Source: Wenzhouxiangella sediminis (GTDB lineage: Bacteria; Pseudomonadota; Gammaproteobacteria; Xanthomonadales; Wenzhouxiangellaceae). From it: DNA of 64,000 bases. Both the position numbers and the translations under genes were made by a program. The stretch spans positions 1 to 64,000 of the forward strand of contig NZ_QUZK01000005.1 in NCBI RefSeq assembly GCF_003410055.1, in the 5' to 3' direction. Positions within the stretch are counted from its first letter, which is position 1, and the number at the start of each line of letters is the position of its first letter. The notes below the pieces were generated by a model. It saw only the letters and a program-made list of their open reading frames with translations. It did not search any database and was not told the origin of the DNA. Below, in pieces: positions 9,517 to 17,698 of this stretch.

Positions 9517-10875
9517 ATGATGAACAACATATTTCGCTTTTCCCTCGTCTTCATTCTGCTCCTCGCCGTCCGGAATGTGTCGGCAGCGCTGCCGGCGTCG
9601 GTCGACGGCGAGCCGCTGCCTTCTCTGGCCCCGGTGCTCGAGGAGGTCATGCCGGCGGTGGTCAACGTGCATACCCGGACCCGGGTGCAGGTGCGCACCA
9701 GTCCGTTCTTCGACGACCCGTTCTTCCGCCGTTTCTTCGACTTTCCCAGCATGCCGCGCGAGCGGGTGCAGCAAAGCCTGGGATCTGGCGTGATCGTCGA
9801 CGCCGAAGACGGTTACGTGCTGACCAACAACCACGTCATCGAGGGCGCCGACGACATCGCGGTGCGGCTCGAGGACGGGCGTGAGTTCGCCGCCGAATTC
9901 GTGGGTTCCGATCGCGATACCGACCTGGCCGTCATTCGCATCGACGCCGACGACCTGGCCGAACTGCCGCTCGACGAGTCCGACCGGCTGCGGGTGGGGG
10001 ATTTCGTGGTGGCCGTCGGCAACCCCTTCGGCCTCGGCCAGACAGTGACTTCCGGAATCGTTTCCGCGCTCGGCAGGAGCGGCTTGCGCGGGCTCGAGTA
10101 CCAGAACTTCATCCAGACCGATGCGTCCATCAATCCCGGCAATTCCGGGGGCGCCCTGATCAACCTCAGGGGCGAGCTCGTCGGGATCAATACGGCGATC
10201 TTCACGCCCTCGGGCGGCAACGTGGGGATCGGCTTCGCCATCCCCGTGAGCACCGCCGCCCATGTCATGACGCAGCTCATCGAGTACGGCGAAGTCCGGC
10301 GCGGTTCCTTCGGGATCGAGGTTCAGGATCTCGACGAGGAACTGCGCGAAGCTCTCGGGCTGGAGACGACGCGTGGCGCGGTCATCACCCGGTTGGACGA
10401 AGGCTCGGCCCTGTTGTCGGCGGGGCTCGAGGCCGGCGACGTGATCGTCTCGGTGGACGGCCGCCCGGTCGAGAACGCCCAGGGTCTGCGCAACATCGAG
10501 AGTCTGTTGGCGGTCGGCAGCCGCGTGCGCGTTCAGTACATCCGCGATGGCGAACAGGACGCGGTTCGAATCGTCATCGAAGAGAACCTGGACGAGCGGA
10601 TTTCGGGCCAGCGGCTCGACGAACGCCTGGAAGGCGCTGCCCTGGTCCGGATTCCGGAGCGAGCCCGGGCCCAAGGCGTGCTGGTCGAAAACGTGCGCCG
10701 GAATTCCTCGGCCTGGAACGCGGGCCTGCGGCCGGGCGACCTGGTCGTTGCCGTGAATCGGCAGCGGGTTCGCGACCTGGCCGGAATGCGAAGCGTCTTT
10801 CCGCTCGACGATGGCGAAGATCTTACGCTGGAGATTCGGCGGCGCGGCGGCGCCTATCGCGTGCCCTTCGACTGA
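9517..10875 (+). CDS. Periplasmic serine protease of the DegP/DegQ (Do) family
   Basis: This 452-residue trypsin-like protease degrades misfolded envelope proteins. The N-terminus is a signal peptide (about residues 1-24). The catalytic triad is His106 (TNNHV), Asp136 (DTDLAV) and Ser210 (GNSGGAL). Two PDZ domains follow, at about 265-355 and 370-450. The Phe-rich segment after the first strand (residues 64-76) matches the LA loop of this family. The length fits DegQ/MucD rather than the longer DegP. It may start at either of two adjacent ATGs, 9517 or 9520, after AAAGGCG. A secreted metalloprotease gene follows in the same direction. Confidence 0.93.
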   Translation: MMNNIFRFSLVFILLLAVRNVSAALPASVDGEPLPSLAPVLEEVMPAVVNVHTRTRVQVRTSPFFDDPFFRRFFDFPSMPRERVQQSLGSGVIVDAEDGYVLTNNHVIEGADDIAVRLEDGREFAAEFVGSDRDTDLAVIRIDADDLAELPLDESDRLRVGDFVVAVGNPFGLGQTVTSGIVSALGRSGLRGLEYQNFIQTDASINPGNSGGALINLRGELVGINTAIFTPSGGNVGIGFAIPVSTAAHVMTQLIEYGEVRRGSFGIEVQDLDEELREALGLETTRGAVITRLDEGSALLSAGLEAGDVIVSVDGRPVENAQGLRNIESLLAVGSRVRVQYIRDGEQDAVRIVIEENLDERISGQRLDERLEGAALVRIPERARAQGVLVENVRRNSSAWNAGLRPGDLVVAVNRQRVRDLAGMRSVFPLDDGEDLTLEIRRRGGAYRVPFD

Positions 10876-10957
10876 CTCGACAAGGCAACTGGCGCGACTT
10901 GCCCCGCTCCCGGATCGGGCGTAATGTCCAAGCTCCTGATTCCTGGAGCGGTCTGCC

Positions 10958-12244
10958 ATGCGCTTGATCATCGGGTTCCTGTTCGGTTGCGTTCTCTTGT
11001 CTTCTGCCCCGGCGGTCGAGAAGGTTGCTTCGACCGCCGGTCTGGTCACGGCCATGCGCGCCGCAGAGCTTGGCGATGCCTTTCCCGTCGAGGGAAGGTT
11101 GTTCGGCGACTCCGTCTCCGGCACCGTGCATTTGCAGCGAATCGAGTTGCGGGCGCCGGGTGCGACCGTTCGCGTCATCGCCGAGGGTCGTGCGAGTCCG
11201 CTGGACTATCCCCGTCGCCAGGTCTTTTCGGGCCGGGTGGTCGATCGGCCGAGCGTTCGGGTTGGCCTGCTCTTCGATCCCGTCGGGCTTCGCGTCAGCG
11301 GGGCGGTCATCGGGCCGGACGGCATCCGGTCGCTGGGCCTGTCCGGTGACGACGGATTGCGCATTACCGCGACTGAACCGGCGGCGACCCTGCCGGCCGG
11401 CGTGGCGCTGGAGGCTAGTTGCGGCAATGTCGGCCTGGACCAGTCCGATCGCATGCCGGTGCTTCGCAAAGACCCCATGGCGGGCCTGTTCGGGGCGTCA
11501 GCTCGGGGCAGCCTTCGCTATGGCGTGCTGGCCATCGATACCGACGCCGAGTGGCTGAATCTTCGCTTTGGCGACGACACCGTCGCCGCTGCGGAATGGC
11601 TCGAAGACTTGCTGGTGATCACCAATACGCTCTTCGAGGCCCAGCTCTCACTGCACATGCTGCAGGGCGACACCTACCTGCGCGTGGGTACCGACCCCTA
11701 CAGCGAGACCGGCTCGCCTGCGAATTTCGCGCAGCTTCAGGAATTCGGCACCTACTGGGCCAACAACTTCGGCGGCGTGCAGAGAACGCATGCCGCGCTG
11801 GTGTCGGGACAGTCGAGTTCGGAGTTCTCGGCTTCGGGCATTGCCTGGGTGGATTCCTATTGCGTAAACCAGTCTTCCGGCGGCAGCTACAGCGTCAACC
11901 AGCTTTTCCAGAATGCCGGTGTGCCGGTTGCTTCGAGCGCCCGTCTATTCGCCCACGAGTTGGGCCACAACCTCGGATCGGTTCATACCCACTGCTACGA
12001 CCCGCCCGTCGACCAGTGTTATGCCCAGGAGTCCGGTTGTTACTCGGGAGCGACCAGTTGTCCTTCGGGTGGGGCGGGGACGTTGATGAGCTACTGCAAC
12101 GTCAACGGCTGCGGCGAGAACCAATTGCTCCTGGCACCTGAGGTCGAGGCCGTCATGAATCAGCGAGTGGATGCCAACACGCCCGCCTGCCTCGCGGAGA
12201 GCAACGGCGATTTGCTGATCTTCAGCGATCGCTTCGAGTTCTGA
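10958..12244 (+). CDS. Secreted zinc metalloprotease (reprolysin-like) with DRFE-type tail
   Basis: This 428-residue exoprotein has a signal peptide (about 1-19), a propeptide-like beta region, and an M12B-like catalytic domain. The zinc motif is HELGHNLGSVH (His333, Glu334, His337, His343), and a Met-turn LMSYC follows about 45 residues later. Cysteines before and after the motif suggest disulfides, typical of extracellular enzymes. The protein ends GDLLIFSDRFEF. A closely similar ending, GDGLFGDRFEEA, closes the beta-helix exoprotein at 22229-23560, so this may be a sorting or anchoring tag. The substrate is unknown. The 82-base gap after the DegQ-like gene makes co-transcription possible but not certain. 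Confidence 0.88.
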   Translation: MRLIIGFLFGCVLLSSAPAVEKVASTAGLVTAMRAAELGDAFPVEGRLFGDSVSGTVHLQRIELRAPGATVRVIAEGRASPLDYPRRQVFSGRVVDRPSVRVGLLFDPVGLRVSGAVIGPDGIRSLGLSGDDGLRITATEPAATLPAGVALEASCGNVGLDQSDRMPVLRKDPMAGLFGASARGSLRYGVLAIDTDAEWLNLRFGDDTVAAAEWLEDLLVITNTLFEAQLSLHMLQGDTYLRVGTDPYSETGSPANFAQLQEFGTYWANNFGGVQRTHAALVSGQSSSEFSASGIAWVDSYCVNQSSGGSYSVNQLFQNAGVPVASSARLFAHELGHNLGSVHTHCYDPPVDQCYAQESGCYSGATSCPSGGAGTLMSYCNVNGCGENQLLLAPEVEAVMNQRVDANTPACLAESNGDLLIFSDRFEF

Positions 12245-12351
12245 GAAGGAACCGGGCCGGATGCTGCCGGCTGTGTCCAGTTGGGGCTACTGCGTCGTGC
12301 CATAATCGAGGCGAGGAATCCTTGTAGCCATTTTCTCCTGATCCAGGCTTC

Positions 12352-13470
12352 GTGCTGATGGTCGAATCCGCCGAGTTCGTCGTCGATGCCGTCGACAGTG
12401 ACCGCTGGCTGGCCCGCGGTGACTGGCGCCTGTCGCATGCATCCGAGCTCGAGCGAACCGTCATCGATGCGAGCGGCAGCGCTCGCAGCGTCGACGCGAC
12501 CGGGATCGACCATATCGATGCGGCCGGAGTGCTCCTTCTTCTTCGGGCTGCGCAAGCCTTGTCGGTGGCGCCCGAGGCCATAGCGCTTCGCGATGAACAT
12601 CGCCCGCTGTTTTCCGTGATCGTCGATGCCCTCGCGGACGAGGGCGAGGGCGAAGACGAGCCGCCGCCCCTGTGGCGTGAGTGGTTGGGTGGTATCGGGC
12701 GCGTCGTGGCCGGCGCCGGGAGCAACCTGCGGCTGCTGGTGGGGTTTCTGGGGTTGGCCATCAGCCGACTCCTCGGCACGCTGTTCCGCCCCGCGCAGTG
12801 GCGCGTGACGGCCACCGTCTTCCACATGCAGCAGACCGGGCTCAATGCCCTGCCGCTGACCGCCCTGCTGGCCTTCCTCGTCGGCGCCGTCGTGGCCTAC
12901 CTGGGCGCCACGGTTTTGCGCGACTTCGGGGCTGAACTGTTCGTGGTCGAGTTGATCACCTACTCGTTCCTGCGCGAATTCGGCGTGCTGCTGACCGCCA
13001 TACTGCTCGCCGGGCGCACCGCCAGCGCGTTCACGGCACAGATCGGCACGATGAAGTCGCGCGAGGAAATCGACGCCATGCGCACCCTGGGCCTGGATCC
13101 CGTCGTGCTGCTGGTGCTGCCGCGCTTGCTGGCGCTGCTCGTCATGCTGCCCATCCTATCCTTGCTGGCGACCATTGCCGGATTTGCCGGCGGCCTGGCG
13201 GTTTCGGTGCTGTCGCTGGGCATCGAGCCGGAGATGTTCTTCACGCGAACGCGCGAGGCCATCTCCCTGCAGCACTACCTGGTCGGCTTGCTCAAGGCGC
13301 CCCTGTTCGCCGCCACCATCGCGCTGATCGGTTGCCTGGAAGGCTTCAAGGTCGCGGGCACGGCCCAGTCCGTGGGTGAGCGCACGACTTCGGCGGTGGT
13401 GCAGAGCATCACCCTGGTGATCATCATCGATGCATTGGCCGCGGTCTTTTTCATGGAGATCGGCTGGTGA
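12352..13470 (+). CDS. MlaE-family ABC permease with fused N-terminal STAS (MlaB-like) domain
   Basis: This is the permease of an MCE-type lipid transporter in the inner membrane. The first ~100 of 372 residues form a STAS-like domain: HASELERTVIDASG, then DATGIDHIDAAGVLLLLRAA, which resembles the beta-alpha pattern around the MlaB phosphosite. From about residue 110 the MlaE domain begins with an amphipathic segment. It then has five or so transmembrane helices and the conserved LREFGVLLTAILLAGRTAS stretch. The start may be GTG 12352 or ATG 12358. The stop overlaps the ATPase start (GTGA). In E. coli the STAS protein MlaB is separate; here it is one chain, which is common in the wider family. 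Confidence 0.88.
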   Translation: MLMVESAEFVVDAVDSDRWLARGDWRLSHASELERTVIDASGSARSVDATGIDHIDAAGVLLLLRAAQALSVAPEAIALRDEHRPLFSVIVDALADEGEGEDEPPPLWREWLGGIGRVVAGAGSNLRLLVGFLGLAISRLLGTLFRPAQWRVTATVFHMQQTGLNALPLTALLAFLVGAVVAYLGATVLRDFGAELFVVELITYSFLREFGVLLTAILLAGRTASAFTAQIGTMKSREEIDAMRTLGLDPVVLLVLPRLLALLVMLPILSLLATIAGFAGGLAVSVLSLGIEPEMFFTRTREAISLQHYLVGLLKAPLFAATIALIGCLEGFKVAGTAQSVGERTTSAVVQSITLVIIIDALAAVFFMEIGW

Positions 13471-14264
13471 GCGCGGGGACGAGCGAACATGAGGTGGCGG
13501 TGCGCGTGCGCGGCCTGGTCAACCGTTTCGGCACACAGACAGTTCACAACGGGCTCGACCTCGACGTGCGGCGCGGCGAGATCCTGGGCGTTGTCGGCGG
13601 GTCCGGCAGCGGCAAGTCGGTTCTGATGCGCGCCATCCTGGGGCTGCGGCCACCGCAGGCGGGCTCGATCGAGGTGCTGGGCCGAAGCGTGAGCGGTCAG
13701 GGTGAGTCGCTGCAGACGCTGCGGCGGCGCACCGGCGTTCTGTTCCAGGACGGCGCCCTGTTCTCGTCGCTGACGGTGCGCGAGAACGTCGAGGTGCCGA
13801 TTCGCACCCACTACCGCGACATAGGAAGTCCGTTGCGCTGCGAGCTGGCCCGCCTGAAGATCCGGTTGACCGGGCTGAAGGTGTCGGCCGGCGGGAAGTA
13901 TCCCTCGGAGTTGTCCGGCGGCATGCGCAAGCGAGCCGGCCTGGCGCGCGCCCTGGCGCTGGACCCGGAGCTTCTCTTTCTCGACGAGCCGACAGCCGGC
14001 CTCGATCCCATCGGCGCGGCGGCCTTCGACGAGCTGCTGCGCACCCTGGCGGACGCGCTCGGATTGACCGTGTTCCTGATCACCCACGATCTTGATACGC
14101 TTTATGCCATCTGCGACCGAGTCGCCGTCATCGGCGACGGGCGGGTGCTGGTCAGCGGCCCGCTCGAGGAGGTCGAGGCTTTCGATCACCCCTGGGTGCG
14201 GGATTACTTCAACGGGCCGCGCGCCAGGCAGGCGAAGGCCGCGCAGGGGCGAAGGGAGCGATAG
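13467..14264 (+). CDS. MlaF-like ABC transporter ATPase
   Basis: This 265-residue ATPase powers the MCE transporter. It has Walker A GGSGSGKS (44-51), Q-loop Gln93, signature LSGGMRKR (148-155), Walker B LLFLDEP (168-174) and switch His206. The GGMRKR variant of the signature is typical of MlaF/MkI ATPases. It starts at GTG 13467, overlapping the permease stop by four bases, and ends two bases before the MCE gene. It should act in the cytoplasm bound to the STAS-permease protein. Confidence 0.93.
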   Translation: MSAGTSEHEVAVRVRGLVNRFGTQTVHNGLDLDVRRGEILGVVGGSGSGKSVLMRAILGLRPPQAGSIEVLGRSVSGQGESLQTLRRRTGVLFQDGALFSSLTVRENVEVPIRTHYRDIGSPLRCELARLKIRLTGLKVSAGGKYPSELSGGMRKRAGLARALALDPELLFLDEPTAGLDPIGAAAFDELLRTLADALGLTVFLITHDLDTLYAICDRVAVIGDGRVLVSGPLEEVEAFDHPWVRDYFNGPRARQAKAAQGRRER

Positions 14265-14266
14265 AC

Positions 14267-15235
14267 ATGGAACCTCGGGCCAATCACGTACTGATCGGTG
14301 CCTTCACGCTCGCCGGAGCGATCCTGCTCGTGCTCGGCGGGCTGTGGTCGTCGCAGTGGGCCAGCGAAGAAGCCTGGCAGGAACTCGAGGTGCATTTCCT
14401 GCAGCCGGTCAGCGGGCTCAACGTGGGCTCGGGCGTCCAGTACAACGGCATCAGCATGGGCAGCGTTCGCGACCTGCAACTCTCGCCCGAGGATCCCGGG
14501 CGCGTCATCGCGGTCATCCGCCTCGACGCGCAGGCACCCCTGCGCGAGGACACCACCGCCCGCCTGTCGGTCTCGGGCCTGACCGGCGTTTCGACCATCC
14601 AGTTGCGCGGCGGCAGCTCCGACAGTCCGTCGCTCCAGGCCGGGCCCGGCCGCGAACGGCCCGTGATCATCGCCGAGGAGTCCGGGCTGCAGCGGCTCAT
14701 CGAAACCTCCGAGGACATCGCGAGTACGGCCAGCCAGGTCATGCTTCGCCTGCTGGAATTCCTCAGCGACGAGAACGCCGACCGCGTCGCCACCACGCTC
14801 GACAACATCGATCGATTCACGCAGGCCCTCACCGGCGAGAGCGACCGGCTCGGCGAAATCGTTCAGAACCTCCACCGCGGCAGCGAGGAACTGGTGCCGC
14901 TGATTCGCGAACTGCGGGGTGCGGTCGGCGACATTTCCCGAACGCTGCAGCGCCTGGAGCCGGCGCTGCTCGAGACGTTTCCCGATGCCGCCGATGAACT
15001 GCGCCAGGCCATGTCGCGCCTTGCGCAGTCGTCCGAACGCATCGACCGCATGATCGCTCGCAACGAGGCCGCCGTGGCCGGATTCGGAGACCAGGTCATC
15101 ACGCCGCTGGGGCCGGCCGTTCAGGACCTGCGCCAGCTGATCGAAGCCTTGTCGGCGCTGACCGACAAGTTCGAACGCAACCCGGCCGGTTTCCTGCTCG
15201 GTGACGAGCGCCCGGAGGAGTACGAACCGCAATGA
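14267..15235 (+). CDS. MlaD-like MCE-domain protein
   Basis: This 322-residue protein is anchored by one N-terminal membrane helix (about 8-30), with an MCE domain at about 38-115 (GLNVGSGVQYNGISMG). A long helical C-terminal region (about 150-305) follows. MCE proteins form hexameric rings that conduct lipids across the periplasm. The helical tail is longer than in E. coli MlaD (about 183 residues) and could form a tube or needle as in longer family members. That last point is inference. Its ATGA overlap with the lipoprotein gene shows tight coupling. Confidence 0.9.
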   Translation: MEPRANHVLIGAFTLAGAILLVLGGLWSSQWASEEAWQELEVHFLQPVSGLNVGSGVQYNGISMGSVRDLQLSPEDPGRVIAVIRLDAQAPLREDTTARLSVSGLTGVSTIQLRGGSSDSPSLQAGPGRERPVIIAEESGLQRLIETSEDIASTASQVMLRLLEFLSDENADRVATTLDNIDRFTQALTGESDRLGEIVQNLHRGSEELVPLIRELRGAVGDISRTLQRLEPALLETFPDAADELRQAMSRLAQSSERIDRMIARNEAAVAGFGDQVITPLGPAVQDLRQLIEALSALTDKFERNPAGFLLGDERPEEYEPQ

Positions 15236-15864
15236 AATCGACAGCCCTCAAGGCCGCGATCCTGCTCGCTGCCGCGACCCTGCTTTCAGCCTGCGTGCTC
15301 GGCGGCAGTGACACGCGGTATCGCCTGATTGCCCCGCAGCTCGAGTCGGACGCCGAGACCGGCGCCGACGAGCCCGACCGCACGCTTGCCGTCGCCCGCC
15401 CGCACGCCGATCGCGCGCGCGACTCCACGCGCATCCTGGTGCGGCGGGATCGCGTCCTGATGCCCTGGTCCGGGGCCGCCTGGATCGACCGGGCGCCGGA
15501 TCTCGTGCAGGACCTGCTGGTCGCCCATCTCGACGGTCGCGTGGCGACGGTGGGTCGCTACGGCAGCCTGCCCGCGGAATATCGCCTGGATCTGGTGCTA
15601 AGGCGCTTCGAGCTGGTGGAGGGGGACGGTGGACTGGAGGCGGATATCGCCGTCGTCGCACGTCTGTTCGACAGCGGCGGCGGTTTGCTGTCGTCCAGGC
15701 GCGTGACCAGCCGAAAGCCCGCGGGCGGCGCGAATATCGACGCTGCGGTGTCGGCCATGGAGGCGGGCATGGAAGCGGTTTTCAACGAACTCGCGGGCTG
15801 GCTCGACGAGTGCCTGGTCGATGCCCGACCAGATCGAGCCGCTTCGGCCGATCCGGCTCAGTGA
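15232..15864 (+). CDS. ABC-type transport auxiliary lipoprotein (PqiC-like)
   Basis: This 210-residue lipoprotein has the lipobox LLSAC with Cys21 as the lipidated residue. The family pattern DTRYRLIAPQ after the signal and VRRDRVLMPW at about 65-80 match the auxiliary lipoproteins found with MCE and Pqi systems. In those systems the lipoprotein is thought to sit at the outer membrane as a docking partner. No residue that would set inner-membrane retention (Asp at +2) is present; the residue after Cys is Val. It closes the four-gene MCE operon and overlaps the convergent response-regulator gene by seven bases. Confidence 0.85.
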   Translation: MKSTALKAAILLAAATLLSACVLGGSDTRYRLIAPQLESDAETGADEPDRTLAVARPHADRARDSTRILVRRDRVLMPWSGAAWIDRAPDLVQDLLVAHLDGRVATVGRYGSLPAEYRLDLVLRRFELVEGDGGLEADIAVVARLFDSGGGLLSSRRVTSRKPAGGANIDAAVSAMEAGMEAVFNELAGWLDECLVDARPDRAASADPAQ

Positions 15865-16949
15865 AGGTCCCTTTTCGCCCCTTCGCCCGAAGCCAGCGCG
15901 CCGCCGCGCCCCATCAGGTCGAGCAGCGGTTGCAGGCGTTCCCGGAGTGCTTCGAGGTGCGGCGTGACCTGGTCTTCCCGACCCTGATCCAGCAGGCGTA
16001 GGGCCTGCTCGATGCCCGGAACCGACGTGCTGGGCGCGCCGACCGCCGAGACGGGCGTCGCCTCGCCGGACAGTCCCTCTTCCAGGATCTGTGCGCCGTC
16101 ACGACCGTTCATGGGCGGCGGCGTCTGCACGATGAACCCGGCCTTCACGGCGAGCGCCTCGTCTTCGGGGCACAGGCCGAGCTCCTCGAGATCCGGCATG
16201 AAACGTCTCTGCAGCTTTTCCGCGCCCTCGGCGTCGGTGGCGGCCAGCAGGAAGGAGAAGGTCTCCGGTTCGGTGCGGAAGGCGGTGTCCTCGCGGCGGA
16301 TGCGGCGCTTGAGCGTATCGCCGATGCGCTGGAGGGCGCGCTCGGCGTGGGGTTCGCCCATTTCCTCGAGCAAGGCGGTCAGGCCGTCGAGGCGCAGGTG
16401 CATGAGCACCAGGGGTTGCTGGTGGCGATGGGCGAAGCTCATCGCCTGCATCAGGCGCTCTTCGCAGTAGCGGCGATTGCCCAGCCCCGTTTCCGGGTCG
16501 ACGTGGTGTTCTTCCTCGAGCAGGCGCAGGCGCTTGGCGGACTGGCTGGTTTGCGAGTATGCACTGGCTCGCGCCAGCAGTTCGCTGGCCTGGAACGGCT
16601 TGGAGATGAAGTCGGTGGCGCCCAGCATCAGGGCATGCTTGCGGCGAGTCTCGCCGTCTTCCTCGCCCGTGATCAACACGACCGGCAGGTCGACCAGATG
16701 CGGCTGGTCGGCCTGTCGGACCTGCTGGAGCAGGTCGAAACCGCTCTTGCCGTCCATGTGCAGGTCGCTGAACAAGGCCTCGATGCTGGCGTCGTCCTGC
16801 AGCAGCTCCCAGGCCGCCTCGGCGGATTCGGCCAGCAGCAGGTCGAAGTCCTGCCCCAGGATGCGCGTGGCACAGGCCCGCATCAGGCGGCTGTCGTCGA
16901 CGAACAGGATGCGGGGACGGGAAGAATTGCTACGGGTCACGGCGTTCAT
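15858..16949 (-). CDS. Response regulator with degenerate GGDEF domain
   Basis: This 363-residue protein has an N-terminal receiver domain with the acidic pair Asp18-Asp19, phospho-acceptor Asp62 and Lys117. A linker helix leads to a GGDEF-like domain (about 150-310) that keeps the entry motif DPETGLGNRRYCEERL. The catalytic GGDEF itself reads EPETF at 227-231, so cyclase activity is unlikely. It may instead bind nucleotide or partners. I chose ATG 16949; an in-frame TTG ten codons upstream is less likely. No kinase gene is adjacent. Confidence 0.85.
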   Translation of the reverse strand: MNAVTRSNSSRPRILFVDDSRLMRACATRILGQDFDLLLAESAEAAWELLQDDASIEALFSDLHMDGKSGFDLLQQVRQADQPHLVDLPVVLITGEEDGETRRKHALMLGATDFISKPFQASELLARASAYSQTSQSAKRLRLLEEEHHVDPETGLGNRRYCEERLMQAMSFAHRHQQPLVLMHLRLDGLTALLEEMGEPHAERALQRIGDTLKRRIRREDTAFRTEPETFSFLLAATDAEGAEKLQRRFMPDLEELGLCPEDEALAVKAGFIVQTPPPMNGRDGAQILEEGLSGEATPVSAVGAPSTSVPGIEQALRLLDQGREDQVTPHLEALRERLQPLLDLMGRGGALASGEGAKRDLH

Positions 16950-17150
16950 GTCCGTTTCGTTGCAATTCCCGGGCCACAATCGCCGGCAATTTGCCGTGGA
17001 TCATCTCGGTGAGCCCGGCGCAGCGAATTCCGGGGCTCTGCGGGGCCATCGCCCGGTCGGCGGAAGTGACAAACACGGTCAGTTGACGGCACGTTGCGGC
17101 ACAGTCGCGGCGTCTTGACTCGCCGGGCCCCGCGCCAGAGACTGGTTGCC

Positions 17151-17630
17151 ATGGGATGGATCGGTCGCAAGTTCGACAATCTGGGCAGCGCCGTGGCCGG
17201 CGCCGGCGGGGGCATGGGCCTGTCGCAGGCACCTGCCTTCACCCAGGCCTACCTGCAGCGGCTCGGCGGCCACCTCGACGAAGCGCGGCGGACGCTGCAG
17301 CTGGTGGAGCAGGGCGTGCTGGTGCCGGAACTGACCGCCGCCGAGCGCGAGCAGGCGGCCGTGGGCTTCGCCGACCGCGTTGCCGAACTCGAAGCCACCT
17401 ACGCATCGATCGCCGACGCTTCGCCCCTGATGCAGCCCATCCTGATGATGCGCCACGGCGACTCGGAGATCGCCCGGCGCGCCTGGGAGGCGTTCACGCC
17501 GGCGGTGCCGATCGACGCGCCCTCCCTGATCTGGACCGGTATCGGTGTGGTCGCCGCCCTGCTGGTCTACGAACTGTTCAAGTCGCCGGCGGCCGTGGTC
17601 AAGCGGCGTCGCCGGCGGCACACCGGCTGA
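17151..17630 (+). CDS. DUF2937-like membrane-anchored protein
   Basis: This 159-residue protein opens with MGWIGRKFDNLGSAVAGAGGG. It has a helical middle (about 40-90), a single hydrophobic segment (about 126-144) and a strongly basic tail (KRRRRRHTG). The positive tail suggests that the C-terminus faces the cytoplasm. The pattern resembles DUF2937, whose function is unknown. ATG 17151 fits the conserved start. The aminopeptidase gene follows 68 bases later in the same direction. Confidence 0.7.
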   Translation: MGWIGRKFDNLGSAVAGAGGGMGLSQAPAFTQAYLQRLGGHLDEARRTLQLVEQGVLVPELTAAEREQAAVGFADRVAELEATYASIADASPLMQPILMMRHGDSEIARRAWEAFTPAVPIDAPSLIWTGIGVVAALLVYELFKSPAAVVKRRRRRHTG

Positions 17631-17698
17631 TTGCCGCCGGCGGGGCCCGGCGGCTGCGATATCCTAGGCGTCTTTCCCCATCGAAAACCGGAGTCGAC

